Source: SABI01 sp963677695 (lineage in GTDB: Bacteria > Spirochaetota > Spirochaetia > Sphaerochaetales > Sphaerochaetaceae). Taken from it: a stretch of 64,000 nt of DNA. The stretch lies in contig CAXXUJ010000002.1 of the NCBI GenBank assembly GCA_963677695.2, forward strand, positions 682,001 through 746,000. Reading direction: 5' to 3'. Below are positions 42,527 to 50,555 of the stretch, piece by piece. The notes under the pieces are model-generated. The model saw only the letters and a program-made list of their open reading frames with translations, was not told where the DNA came from and searched no databases. A program made the position numbers and the translations under genes. Position 1 is the stretch's first letter. Each line of letters opens with the position of its first letter.

Positions 42527-43810
42527 TCAGAAAGTCACCAGGGCGGGTTCAAACGTATCCTCGAAATGACCGAGCCCCAGCTGTCCCGAGCTGTTATTTC
42601 CGAATGTATATACCGAACCATCCTCACATACAACGATAGAATGGTATGCGCCGCAGGCAATGTCAGTCACATGCTCCAGATCAAGCTGAACAGGAGTTGT
42701 ACTACTCGTGAGATCAGGAATTCCCAACTGACCGAAGCTGTTGTCACCGGCAACCCAGACCTTTCCTGAGGAATCAAGAAGAAGAGTGTGATTATAACCT
42801 GATGCTATATCGGCAATTTCAGGAATATTCTGAATAATAGTCGGCTGATATACGCGCCAATCTGTGCTTCCGATTCCGAGTTTTCCATTGAAGTTTTCAC
42901 CAAACGCTAAAACTGATCCATCTTCGAGGAGAATAAACGAAGACCATCCCCCAGCAGCAACCTTCATCGCGCGTTCTATACCCGGTATTTGAATTGGATA
43001 CAATGTATTACTAATTCCCTGATTCAATCCTAACTGGCCATAATAGTTACCACCTGTAGCCTCAACAGTACCATCCGAATGAAGGGTCAGCAGGTGACCT
43101 TCTCCGTAGGCAACCATCGTGCAGATATTCAGGTGTTCAAGATATACAGGAGTGTCAACATGTCCTTCGATGTCGACATGCATATTATCGTTGATATTAT
43201 TTCCAGTTACCCATATTGTTCCATCGTTTTTCAGGTACATAGTGTGCAGAAAAGCTGCTTCAAGCTGTTTTACATCAGAGATAGAGGAAACAAGAGTGGG
43301 AACTGTATGTTCTAGAAAATCCCCTACTCCAAGCTGTCCGTATATATTTTCTCCGAAGCCCCAGATACTACCATCACGAAGATATACTTCAGTATGATGA
43401 GGACCGCTGGAAACCTGATATCCTCCATCCATTATTTTATGAGGGATATTGGAATCAACAGTATTCCCGATTCCAAGTTGACCGAAAGAATTATCCCCGA
43501 AGGTCCATACCGAACTGTCTGCCAATAAGACTGAAGTATGCTCGTATCCACCCGAAATATGGACAGGCATTGACATATCTATTGGAGAATGTGAGTACCC
43601 ATTGCCGTAACCGTAGGAATGGCCGTTCCCCTGAGCGTTTCCGTAGGCATTCCCATTCCCGATGCCATACATATGCCCGTTACTGGATTCAGTGTCAGGT
43701 GCTCTTGTCGTAGAGGCAGCGCTTTCTTCAAATGCTGAAATATTGCATGAAGTAAAACAGGGAAGTATAAGCAGGAGTGCAATACCAATAGAGAAGGTAA
43801 TCTTTTTCAT
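42527..43810 (-). CDS. RCC1-repeat lipoprotein
   Basis: The 427-residue protein has a lipoprotein signal (KKITFSIGIALLLILPCF, then TSC at about 20-22), a Gly/Asn/Tyr-rich linker (about 45-75, e.g. YGIGNGNAYGNAQGNGHSYG) and seven RCC1 repeats, most of the form GxxHTxxL..G.vW.FGdNsfGQLGiG. These should close a seven-bladed beta-propeller. Bacterial RCC1 proteins are mostly uncharacterised surface or secreted proteins. Predicted to be anchored to an envelope membrane with the propeller outside or in the periplasm. The gene stands alone; 333 bp without a gene lie upstream. Confidence 0.87.
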   Translation of the reverse strand: MKKITFSIGIALLLILPCFTSCNISAFEESAASTTRAPDTESSNGHMYGIGNGNAYGNAQGNGHSYGYGNGYSHSPIDMSMPVHISGGYEHTSVLLADSSVWTFGDNSFGQLGIGNTVDSNIPHKIMDGGYQVSSGPHHTEVYLRDGSIWGFGENIYGQLGVGDFLEHTVPTLVSSISDVKQLEAAFLHTMYLKNDGTIWVTGNNINDNMHVDIEGHVDTPVYLEHLNICTMVAYGEGHLLTLHSDGTVEATGGNYYGQLGLNQGISNTLYPIQIPGIERAMKVAAGGWSSFILLEDGSVLAFGENFNGKLGIGSTDWRVYQPTIIQNIPEIADIASGYNHTLLLDSSGKVWVAGDNSFGQLGIPDLTSSTTPVQLDLEHVTDIACGAYHSIVVCEDGSVYTFGNNSSGQLGLGHFEDTFEPALVTF

Positions 43811-44143
43811 ATGGTAGTCCTTGCTTTAATGTATACATAAACTTACCATGCATTCAGATTGAAGTAAACATAAAACCTGCTTCACTTTCGAGGCTGTACA
43901 TAAAATCTCGGTTTTATGGGAGTACGGTAAGAACGAGACCAACTCCACCACAATAAACAGCTATATAGCAACAAATTCAATAAAGATATCCTGGAACGCC
44001 TTCTTATTCCACCGATTATTATCACGTTAATATTTTTATTTTTATACCCATTATGTCATATATTTCTGCTAATTCTGTGATATCATAATTCATGTCTTAC
44101 CAGCTGATATACATTTTATTTTAGCTAAAACAAGGAGGCGATT
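43811..44143. other. 333-bp AT-rich divergent intergenic region
   Basis: Between the RCC1 lipoprotein gene and Phd-Uma2 copy 2 there is no plausible gene. The right end holds the TTAGCTAA palindrome (44121-44128) and the AAGGAGG ribosome-binding site of the Uma2 gene. I see nothing else that I can name. Confidence 0.65.
44121..44128 (+). promoter_or_regulatory. TTAGCTAA palindrome upstream of Phd-Uma2 copy 2
   Basis: TTAGCTAA sits 15 bp before the start codon of the second Phd-Uma2 gene, inside the larger symmetrical TTTTAGCTAAAA. The identical octamer is present upstream of copy 1 (23432-23439). Shared position and sequence suggest an operator for the Phd-like domain. Confidence 0.5.
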
Positions 44144-44881
44144 ATGAGAATAGCAACTTCAGTCTTACAGAATTCCTTCGGGAAGTATCTGAAAATGGCA
44201 ATTGACGGCACCCCGATCTATGTAGAGAAGAACAATCAGCCCGTTGCCATCCTGAAAGGTCTCAGTGATGAAGAAAGGTGGTTTCTAAGAGAGGAAGCGG
44301 TAGAATATAAGGCAAAATCACGCTATTCCTATGCAGAATTCCTGGAAATAGCCGATAGAGAAGACAATACCTGCCAATACGAGCTGATCGACGGGAAGAT
44401 TTATATGCTTGCCGGACCGAGAGTTCCTCACCAGAAGGCTGTGACCAGGCTTATCAGCACCATTTCCCATTACTTTGCAGATAAGCCATGTGAGCCATTC
44501 GTTTCGCCGTTGGATGTAAAACTTTATGGAGAAGCCGAATGCTTTGAAGATAACCCCAATGTCGTACAACCGGATATTCTTATTATGTGTGATACAGAGA
44601 ATATAGATGAAAACGGAATCTATCAGGGAATACCTGATCTTGTGATCGAAGTACTCTCCCCTTCAACGAAATCAAAGGATATCATCATCAAGACACAGCT
44701 CTACATGACCAGCGGTATCAAAGAATACTGGATAGTCGATACCGAAGCACAGGTTTTATTCATCTATCATTTTGAAGAGAGGCAGCTGCAGGATCAATGG
44801 GTTTTCAAGATGGGAGAATTTGCTACGTCGATTACTTTCAAAGGGTTGACTATCGATATAGACAAGCTGTTCCTTGTCTGA
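44144..44881 (+). CDS. Phd/YefM-type antitoxin domain fused to Uma2 (PD-(D/E)XK) nuclease-like domain, copy 2
   Basis: The 245-residue protein has the same length and domain order as the copy at 22679-23416 and is collinear with it throughout (both have DREDN, LIDG, FEDNPNVVQPDIL and YWIVDT at the same positions). Phd-like part: QNSFGKYLKMAIDGTPIYVE; Uma2 part: VVQPDILIMCD (D144), LVIEVLSPST (E169), K183 and SGIKEYWIVDTEAQ. Copy 2 is on the opposite strand about 21 kb away. Strong AAGGAGG ribosome-binding site. Both nuclease-like active sites look intact. It stands alone, with no separate toxin gene beside it. Confidence 0.8.
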   Translation: MRIATSVLQNSFGKYLKMAIDGTPIYVEKNNQPVAILKGLSDEERWFLREEAVEYKAKSRYSYAEFLEIADREDNTCQYELIDGKIYMLAGPRVPHQKAVTRLISTISHYFADKPCEPFVSPLDVKLYGEAECFEDNPNVVQPDILIMCDTENIDENGIYQGIPDLVIEVLSPSTKSKDIIIKTQLYMTSGIKEYWIVDTEAQVLFIYHFEERQLQDQWVFKMGEFATSITFKGLTIDIDKLFLV

Positions 44882-44930
44882 TATGTGAATAGCAATTCGT
44901 CAATAACCTGAAATGGTTCATGCATGATTC

Positions 44931-44959
44931 TCAGCCGGAATCCATACGGTTCCGGCTGA
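44931..44959. terminator. Hairpin between Phd-Uma2 copy 2 and trxA (convergent)
   Basis: TCAGCCGGAA (44931-44940), a 9-nt loop and TTCCGGCTGA (44950-44959) make a perfect 10-bp stem between convergent genes. T-rich sequence after it is modest (AATTTCATAC). Confidence 0.65.
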
Positions 44960-45001
44960 AATTTCATACAATTGCTACCTAGGGAGCAGTATGCGATTGT
45001 C

Positions 45002-45355
45002 TTATTTTACCTGGAGCACATCAGCAATAGCGCTTTCAAAGGATGCTTTCGGGAGTGCTCCCATAGCCATCTGAGGCTGACCTTCGGTCGGGCAGAAAAG
45101 GATGGAAGGAATACTCTGAATTCCGAACATACCTGCCAGCTCCTGCTGATCTTCTGTGTCCACTTTGTAGATATTCACTTTTCCCTCGTATTCTTTTGAA
45201 AGCTGTTCGAGGATCGGAGCGACCATCTTACAGGGACCGCACCAATCTGCGTAGAAATCTATGATACAGGGAAGTTCACCTTCGAATTTCCATTCAGTGC
45301 CGTTATCCCAGTTGAATACTTTTTCTTTAAATGTTTCGGTTGTTAATAATTCCAT
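45002..45355 (-). CDS. trxA: Thioredoxin
   Basis: 117 residues from ATG at 45355 (AGGAGTC 8 bp upstream): MELLTTETFKEKVFNW, the active site DFYADWCGPCKMVAPIL and the cis-proline in SIPSILFC. It is a cytoplasmic disulfide reductase. The longer open frame to 45448 has no family match. It is divergent from the XRE-cupin regulator, with no reductase gene nearby. Confidence 0.93.
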   Translation of the reverse strand: MELLTTETFKEKVFNWDNGTEWKFEGELPCIIDFYADWCGPCKMVAPILEQLSKEYEGKVNIYKVDTEDQQELAGMFGIQSIPSILFCPTEGQPQMAMGALPKASFESAIADVLQVK

Positions 45356-45470
45356 AGTTTGACTCCTATTGAGGCAAATATAGTACCGATCCTGAGATGA
45401 GTAAAGGAACAAAGTCACAAAGACCCTTTCATGCCTTGTTGACAACATTTCATATTCATACGAATATCCA

Positions 45471-45495
45471 CTATAGTATAATTAATTTTCTATAG
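45471..45495 (+). promoter_or_regulatory. Promoter and paired CTATAG sites of the XRE-cupin gene
   Basis: TATAAT (45477-45482) with a weaker TTCATA (45455-45460) at 16 bp forms a promoter. The palindrome CTATAG followed by TA occurs at 45471-45476 and 45490-45495, centres 19 bp apart, flanking the -10. XRE proteins bind such sites; autoregulation is likely. Confidence 0.5.
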
Positions 45496-45511
45496 TAATT
45501 TCGAGGTGCGT

Positions 45512-46060
45512 ATGACTTCAGCAAATGAGACAATAAGCAGGAACCTGAAAAGAATACGGCAGGAAAGGAATATGACGTTGGATGCTCTTGCCGATCTGAG
45601 TGGGGTCAGTAAGAGCATGCTCAGTGAAATCGAGCGGTGTTCGAAGAGTCCGACGATTTCGGTACTGGAAAAGATCTGCAATGGAATCAACATCCCCCTG
45701 GCCCAGCTCACCCACACGAAGACACCTCAGGTATCAGTTGCGACACTCGATACAGTAAAACACTATTCTGCATGGGAAGGGTTTGAACTGTTCGTCATGT
45801 TCGAGTTCGACCCTGACAAGAAGTTTGAAATATTCCGCCATGTCATTGACCCGCATGCTGAAAGGAAATCAGAACGCCATGAATCGGGACTGAGAGAGTA
45901 TATCTTCTGTACCCGGGGCTCGTTCACTGTTGATATAGGAAATGATTCATACGATTTGACAGAGGGGGAGGCAATACAGTTCCTTGCAGACTGTTCTCAT
46001 ACCTACAGAAATCCAAATGAAAACGAAGCGCAGATACTCATGCTGCTCTACCACGAATAG
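45512..46060 (+). CDS. XRE-family regulator with C-terminal cupin domain
   Basis: About 182 residues: an N-terminal helix-turn-helix (residues about 8-62, NLKRIRQERNMTLDALADLS then KSMLSEIERCSKSPT) and a C-terminal cupin_2 (about 100-180, with ESGLREYIFCTRGSFTVDIG). This architecture is common in regulators of amino-acid or polyamine metabolism and of small transport operons. The YczE-like membrane gene follows after 13 bp and is its likely target. I choose ATG at 45512 with GAGG before it; a GTG two codons upstream is also open. Confidence 0.88.
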   Translation: MTSANETISRNLKRIRQERNMTLDALADLSGVSKSMLSEIERCSKSPTISVLEKICNGINIPLAQLTHTKTPQVSVATLDTVKHYSAWEGFELFVMFEFDPDKKFEIFRHVIDPHAERKSERHESGLREYIFCTRGSFTVDIGNDSYDLTEGEAIQFLADCSHTYRNPNENEAQILMLLYHE

Positions 46061-46073
46061 CGAGGTGATCACA

Positions 46074-46712
46074 ATGATCAGATATATTCAGAAAACCCTC
46101 CGTCTTGTCTTCGGCCTCTTTCTCTTCGCTCTGGGAATATCGCTCAGTATTCAGGCAAATGTGGGCCTCTCTCCCTGGGATGCCTTCAGCATGGGCGTGG
46201 CATATAAGACAGGAATATCGTTCGGTAATATCATCGTCATTTCTGGACTTGTCATCATTCTCGCTGATTATATTCTGAAAGAGAAGATAGGGTTCGGAAC
46301 AATCCTCAATGCGATTCTGATTGGGAAATTTGTCGACCTCATTCAATCTACTGCGATCATCCCCCTGATGACCAATTTCTACCTGGGAATCATCATGATA
46401 CTCGCCGGTCAGCTGGTCATCTCGATCGGAAGTTTCTATTATATCGGAGCATCCCTCGGCTGCGGTCCTCGCGATGCCCTCATGGTCGCTCTCGGGAAAA
46501 GGATGCCTCGTGTCCCTATCGGTGTGATCAGGGGAATGATAGAAGGAACGGTACTCCTGATCGGATGGCTGCTCGGCGCTAAAATCGGTCTCGGTACTGT
46601 GATATCGGCATTCGGAATCGGATTCATCCTTCAATTCACCTTCAGATTTCTTCGCTTCGATGTGAAGAACATTCAGCACGAGAGTGTTCTCGATACCATC
46701 TCATCCAAATAA
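46074..46712 (+). CDS. YczE/YitT-like membrane protein
   Basis: The 212-residue protein, from ATG at 46074 with GAGGTGA upstream, has about five membrane segments. Conserved features include LFALGISLSIQANVGLSPWD and SLGCGPRDALMVALGKR, typical of the YczE family. These proteins commonly follow a regulator gene and are thought to be transporters or anchors, with little direct evidence. It is in one unit with the XRE-cupin regulator. Confidence 0.82.
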   Translation: MIRYIQKTLRLVFGLFLFALGISLSIQANVGLSPWDAFSMGVAYKTGISFGNIIVISGLVIILADYILKEKIGFGTILNAILIGKFVDLIQSTAIIPLMTNFYLGIIMILAGQLVISIGSFYYIGASLGCGPRDALMVALGKRMPRVPIGVIRGMIEGTVLLIGWLLGAKIGLGTVISAFGIGFILQFTFRFLRFDVKNIQHESVLDTISSK

Positions 46713-46722
46713 TTTAAAAAAA

Positions 46723-46786
46723 GTTTCTACCCATAGAAACAATTTTCACTGTTTCTATTTACAGAAACATGTCGATGCGTTATAGT
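46723..46786 (+). promoter_or_regulatory. Promoter of the Trp/Tyr-type ABC importer with two GTTTCT-N6-AGAAAC operators
   Basis: Two inverted repeats of identical design, GTTTCT-N6-AGAAAC, occupy 46723-46740 and 46751-46768, centres 28 bp apart. A promoter TTTACA (46758-46763), 17 bp, TATAGT (46781-46786) lies so that its -35 is inside the second repeat. A repressor bound there would block RNA polymerase. The first repeat may double as the terminator hairpin of the upstream gene. Confidence 0.7.
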
Positions 46787-46820
46787 TCGATCATTACACG
46801 TTATTCAAGGGGGAATCACC

Positions 46821-47810
46821 ATGAGATTCACAAAGACAATTCTTATTGTTTCCATGATCGCCCTTCTTATCTCTCCTCTGTTTGCTCAGGGACAGGTAGA
46901 AGCGAAAGATGACGGAATCACTACAATCGGCGTATCTAAGATAGTTGCCCACCCTGCTCTTGATGCGATCGAACAGGGAATGAAAGACTACCTTGCAGAA
47001 CAGGGTTATGAGATCACCTATGACGTACAGAACGCAAACGGTGATATCACAGCAGCTGCGCAGATCGCACAGAAGTTCAAGGCTGACAAGGTTGACCTTG
47101 TTGTCGGTATTGCAACTCCTACCGCTCAGGCCCTTGCCAATGTATTCGACACCACGCCGGTAATCTTCGGCGGAGTGACCGATCCCCTTGCAGCAGGCTT
47201 GGTTCCCTCCTATGAACCCAATGACGGTAATGTAGGCGGAGCAAGCGACAAGAACCCGGTCTATGATCAGGTGAAGACCTTTGCCGAGATCACCGGCCTC
47301 AAGAGTATCGGTATCATCTATACCAGCGGAGAAGCAAACGGTGTCCAGCTCAAGGATATGGTGGAAGAGGCTGCAGGTCAGCTCGGTCTCGGTTTCGTAG
47401 CAAGCGGCATCAGCAACTCAAGTGAAGTCAAGTCTGCTGCACTTGCACTCGCTCCAAGAGTTGACGGTATCTATGTAGGAACAGACAACACTGTCGTCTC
47501 AGCTATCACAGGTATCAGCGATGTGGCTGCCCAGGCAGGTATCCCGATGTTCACTGCCGACCCGACAAGTGCCGAAGGCCTTGATTACTTCATGGTCTGG
47601 GGTTTCGATTACTACACCCACGGACGAAAGACCGGTGTAGCTGTTGCAGAAGTACTCAGCGGCAGCAAAACTGCAGGTGAAGTGGGAACCCTCTTCTCTA
47701 CCGATCCAGCTGAGTTCGAACTCTGGTTCAACCTCGGTGTAGCAAAGAAACTCGGTATCACGATACCTCAGAAGTATCTTGATGTGGCAGTCGTTCTTGA
47801 CGAAGAATAG
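46821..47810 (+). CDS. ABC transporter substrate-binding protein (Trp/Tyr type, TrpX-like)
   Basis: The 329-residue protein begins with a signal peptide (KTILIVSMIALLISPLFAQG, no lipobox cysteine) and belongs to the ABC_sub_bind family: VGIATPTAQALANV, PVIFGGVTDPLAAGLV, GIIYTSGEANGVQ and GVAVAEVLSGSK. Characterised relatives bind tryptophan or tyrosine in streptococci. A ribosome-binding site AAGGGGGA precedes it. A hairpin lies between this gene and its permease, so the binding protein may be made in excess. Confidence 0.9.
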   Translation: MRFTKTILIVSMIALLISPLFAQGQVEAKDDGITTIGVSKIVAHPALDAIEQGMKDYLAEQGYEITYDVQNANGDITAAAQIAQKFKADKVDLVVGIATPTAQALANVFDTTPVIFGGVTDPLAAGLVPSYEPNDGNVGGASDKNPVYDQVKTFAEITGLKSIGIIYTSGEANGVQLKDMVEEAAGQLGLGFVASGISNSSEVKSAALALAPRVDGIYVGTDNTVVSAITGISDVAAQAGIPMFTADPTSAEGLDYFMVWGFDYYTHGRKTGVAVAEVLSGSKTAGEVGTLFSTDPAEFELWFNLGVAKKLGITIPQKYLDVAVVLDEE

Positions 47811-47831
47811 CAGCTGAACGAATGAGTATCG

Positions 47832-47854
47832 GAGCGGTGCCTCGTGCACCGCTC
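47832..47854 (+). terminator. Hairpin after the substrate-binding-protein gene
   Basis: GAGCGGTGC (47832-47840), loop CTCGT, and GCACCGCTC (47846-47854), followed by TTGTTATTC. It is 21 bp after the stop and 90 bp before the permease gene, a placing that gives partial termination between binding protein and transporter genes. Confidence 0.75.
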
Positions 47855-47943
47855 TTGTTATTCTCCCCTATTCTATCCTTGACGAAGGATCTGTTATCAC
47901 AGAGAATGGGTTCAAGAAAAAAACGTAGCAGGTATAGCATTTC

Positions 47944-48900
47944 ATGATTGAAGGTATTTTTGTTGATGGACTGATCTTTTCCATCATGGTTCTCGGTGTA
48001 CTGATCACCTATAGAATCCTCGACTTTCCGGATCTGACGACTGACGGTTCGTTCGCGACCGGCGCAGCTGTCGCGACGATTTCGATAGTGAACGGCTGGG
48101 GACTCCTTCCCGCCATTCTCCTTGCCACCCTCGCAGGTGCAGCAGCCGGTGTGGTGACAGCAACGATCCATAACCATCTCAAGGTACCCGGCCTCCTTGC
48201 AGGAATTCTCACTATGACGATGCTCTACTCGATCAATATCAGGATTCTTGGTGGAAGAGCCAACGTCCCACTTCTGAGAATTGAAACGATTTATACGAGA
48301 ATACCTGAGACCTTAAGTTTCCTCTCTGAACCGTGGGCGTTCCTTTTAGGAACACTGATCATTGTATTCATTGTGAAAAGCATCCTAGATCTCTTTTTCA
48401 AGACAGATCTCGGAATCTCGATCGGCGCTCTGGGAAGCAATGAACAGATGATTGTCTCTATGGGAATCAATCCCAGAGTTCTGAAGGTGATCGGTATCGC
48501 AGTGAGCAATGGTCTTATCGCCCTATCGGGCGGGCTATTAGCCCAGTACCAGGGATTTGCAGATGCAAACCTCGGTGTCGGTATGGTTGTCCAGGGACTT
48601 GCGGCCATCATGATAGGTGAATTCCTCTTCAACACGAACAAGATATATCTTATTACCCTCCGTGTTGTGTTCGGTGCCATCATCTATAAGGGTCTGATGT
48701 TCTTCGGACGCTATTACGGCTACTATATCAATCTCACTCCGAGTGACCTGAAACTGCTTACCGGTATTCTGGTCATCATATCACTTATCATTGCGAAATC
48801 ACGTAATGCCGCGAGCAGCGCGGATGCACGAAAGAAGGCAATGAAGAAGAATAAAGCCCTCAGAGATTCCCCGAAGAAGGGAGAAACAGATCATGCTTAA
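47944..48900 (+). CDS. ABC transporter permease (Trp/Tyr-type importer, branched-chain-like fold)
   Basis: The 318-residue protein has about eight membrane segments. Conserved elements: ITYRILDFPDLTTDGSF near the N-terminus, GILTMTMLYSINIRILGGRA, and ALGSNEQMIVSMGINPR. This is the permease of the uncharacterised transport system paired with ABC_sub_bind proteins. A lysine-rich C-terminal tail follows. Start weakly supported by a ribosome-binding site; a TTGACG at 47879-47884 could be a weak extra promoter. It overlaps the ATPase start by 8 bp. Confidence 0.9.
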   Translation: MIEGIFVDGLIFSIMVLGVLITYRILDFPDLTTDGSFATGAAVATISIVNGWGLLPAILLATLAGAAAGVVTATIHNHLKVPGLLAGILTMTMLYSINIRILGGRANVPLLRIETIYTRIPETLSFLSEPWAFLLGTLIIVFIVKSILDLFFKTDLGISIGALGSNEQMIVSMGINPRVLKVIGIAVSNGLIALSGGLLAQYQGFADANLGVGMVVQGLAAIMIGEFLFNTNKIYLITLRVVFGAIIYKGLMFFGRYYGYYINLTPSDLKLLTGILVIISLIIAKSRNAASSADARKKAMKKNKALRDSPKKGETDHA

Positions 48901-49684
48901 GATAGAACAGATATCCAAGGTATTCTACCCGGGAACCGTCAATGAGAAGACAGCCCTCGATTATATCAATCTCGATGTTGCAGAGGGAGATTTCGTCACT
49001 GTGGTAGGTTCGAACGGTTCAGGGAAATCGACCCTCTTCAATCTGATCGGAGGAACTTTCCCCGTAACCGGAGGGAAGATCATACTCAACGGGAAGGATG
49101 TGACGGGCAAGCCCGAATACAAGAGAGCGTTCACTATAGGACGGATCTTCCAGGATCCCACCGTTGGAACGGCGGCAGCCATGTCGATTGAAGACAACAT
49201 GATCACAGCCTTCAAAAAAGGGATGAAGGGACTCGTGTTCAGCCTCAACAACGCAAAACGGGAACTGTTCAAGAAGGAACTGCAGCAGCTATCCATGGGA
49301 CTGGAGGAGCGCCTCAAGGACAATGTTGGTCTCCTTAGCGGAGGACAGCGGCAGGCTCTCACCCTCCTGATGACCGTACTCAGCAGACCTCAGCTCCTCC
49401 TCCTTGACGAACATACTGCGGCACTCGACCCGAGAAACGCACAGATCGTTATGGATCTCACGACCCAGTTCATAAAGAAATATAAACTGACGGCACTGAT
49501 GGTCACGCACAACATGCAGCATGCGATCGATTACGGAAATCGTCTCATCATGATGGACGAAGGGAATATCATTCTCGACCTCAAGGAAGAGGAGAAAAAG
49601 AACCTTACCGTGCCTCGACTTGTCGAGATGTTCAAATCGATCAAGAACAGGGATTACACCTCAGACGAGGATCTTCTGTCCTGA
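48893..49684 (+). CDS. ABC transporter ATPase (Trp/Tyr-type importer)
   Basis: The 263-residue ATPase has Walker A GSNGSGKSTLFN, Q-loop RIFQDPTVGTAA, signature LSGGQRQALTLLM, Walker B LLLLDEHTAALD and H-loop VTHNMQHA. In Walker B the usual P after DE is H (DEH), a pattern seen in this subfamily. It pairs with the permease upstream (8-bp overlap). A hairpin follows at 49714-49735. Confidence 0.93.
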   Translation: MLKIEQISKVFYPGTVNEKTALDYINLDVAEGDFVTVVGSNGSGKSTLFNLIGGTFPVTGGKIILNGKDVTGKPEYKRAFTIGRIFQDPTVGTAAAMSIEDNMITAFKKGMKGLVFSLNNAKRELFKKELQQLSMGLEERLKDNVGLLSGGQRQALTLLMTVLSRPQLLLLDEHTAALDPRNAQIVMDLTTQFIKKYKLTALMVTHNMQHAIDYGNRLIMMDEGNIILDLKEEEKKNLTVPRLVEMFKSIKNRDYTSDEDLLS

Positions 49685-49713
49685 ACTGCTCAGCACAGTA
49701 CAGATCTGAAGGG

Positions 49714-49735
49714 AGGAGTCTCCTCGCAGACTCCT
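49714..49735. terminator. Hairpin between ABC ATPase and PIN toxin (convergent)
   Basis: AGGAGTCT (49714-49721), loop CCTCGC, and AGACTCCT (49728-49735) form an 8-bp perfect stem that reaches the last base pairs of the PIN gene. It lacks a strong T-run. Confidence 0.55.
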
Positions 49736-50150
49736 AATCCTTCAGCTGAGCCGCTACAATTTCTGAGGCGGAGAGAACAGGCAGCCTGCTGCCTGTGTAA
49801 TCTCGTTTATTTCTGGTAATGATGATATCAATACCATGTTTATATGCTGCTATGAACTGTATGGAATCCTCGAAATCTCTTTCACCCGCAGCCAGAGCTT
49901 CATCAATGACTGTTTCATCTATCGAGATCACGGAGAGTATCTTTCGAATCATGTTCAGATTTCTGAGCAACCGTTCCTTCCCTGCATACTTACTCATGAT
50001 GTAATGAACGTTCGCCAGCACGATAGGAGATGTGAATCCTTGAAACTCTCCCCGCTCAATCATGGTGAACAGAGCCGCAGCAGCTTTATAGTCATTCCTT
50101 TCAGTCAACAGATCTAACAAGATGTCGGAATCAATGAAGAGTTTAGTCAT
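49734..50150 (-). CDS. PIN-domain toxin (VapC-like)
   Basis: The 138-residue PIN protein has KLFIDSDILLDLLTER (first acidic residues D7 and D9), a glutamate-containing middle helix, GERDFEDSIQFIAA (acidic pair) and IIITRNKRDY. These residues place the metal ions of PIN ribonucleases. The gene overlaps the antitoxin gene by 8 bp, forming a type II toxin-antitoxin pair. All acidic positions appear intact, so it is probably active. Confidence 0.88.
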   Translation of the reverse strand: MTKLFIDSDILLDLLTERNDYKAAAALFTMIERGEFQGFTSPIVLANVHYIMSKYAGKERLLRNLNMIRKILSVISIDETVIDEALAAGERDFEDSIQFIAAYKHGIDIIITRNKRDYTGSRLPVLSASEIVAAQLKD

Positions 50151-50394
50151 TCTCGTACCGCTCTTTCAGATATTCGAGCTTTGCTGTTTCGTAATCAAAG
50201 TCCTCCGGTACATGTATACTGCCCATCAGTTGAGACACAGTCTCTGAAAGTCGATCATCCGTATTATCAGAACGTATCAGCACTCTGAAATAATTTTCAA
50301 CCATCTTCGACAATGATTCATTTCGAGCTGCCGCATATTCCTTTGCTTTGACAATGACTGTATCGTCAACGGTGAGTGTCAGCTTTTTGATCAT
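50143..50394 (-). CDS. Antitoxin, ribbon-helix-helix/DUF6364-like
   Basis: About 83 residues from ATG at 50394 (AAGGAG six bases upstream; the ATG at 50400 touches that site). The N-terminus KKLTLTVDDTVIVKAKEYAA then RNESLSKMVENYFR is a short beta-strand followed by two helices, as in ribbon-helix-helix repressors; the C-terminal DYETAKLEYLKERY would wrap the toxin. It sits ahead of the PIN gene with an 8-bp overlap. It probably binds the palindrome at 50405-50416 to repress the pair. Confidence 0.82.
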   Translation of the reverse strand: MIKKLTLTVDDTVIVKAKEYAAARNESLSKMVENYFRVLIRSDNTDDRLSETVSQLMGSIHVPEDFDYETAKLEYLKERYEND

Positions 50395-50404
50395 ACGCAT
50401 CTCC

Positions 50405-50421
50405 TTACACGTGTAATTATA
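50405..50421 (-). promoter_or_regulatory. Operator and -10 of the PIN toxin-antitoxin operon
   Basis: TTACACGTGTAA (50405-50416) is a perfect 12-bp palindrome touching a TATAAT on the minus strand (50416-50421), only 11 bp before the start codon. It overlaps the expected transcription start; such transcripts would have a very short leader. Confidence 0.6.
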
Positions 50422-50501
50422 TCATACTCAATACGTGCTATCAACAAGAGACTCTCAGGAACAATGATGATTCCTCGACTAAACACCCTTAAGAAAATAC
50501 G

Positions 50502-50530
50502 AAGGGTTCCAGTTCTGCACTGAAACCCTT
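50502..50530 (-). terminator. Terminator of the rplU-rsfS operon
   Basis: AAGGGTTCCAGT (50502-50513) pairs with ACTGAAACCCTT (50519-50530) over 12 bp with one mismatch/wobble. On the minus strand it is followed by a T-containing tail (CGTATTTTCTT) 26 bp after the rsfS stop. Confidence 0.75.
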
Positions 50531-50555
50531 CCTTTTTCGGTGTTCTACACCTCTA

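Noticed and set aside
46681..46740. First GTTTCT repeat as the YczE terminator only
   Set aside because: The identical architecture of the second repeat on the promoter makes an operator the better reading, although a double role remains possible.
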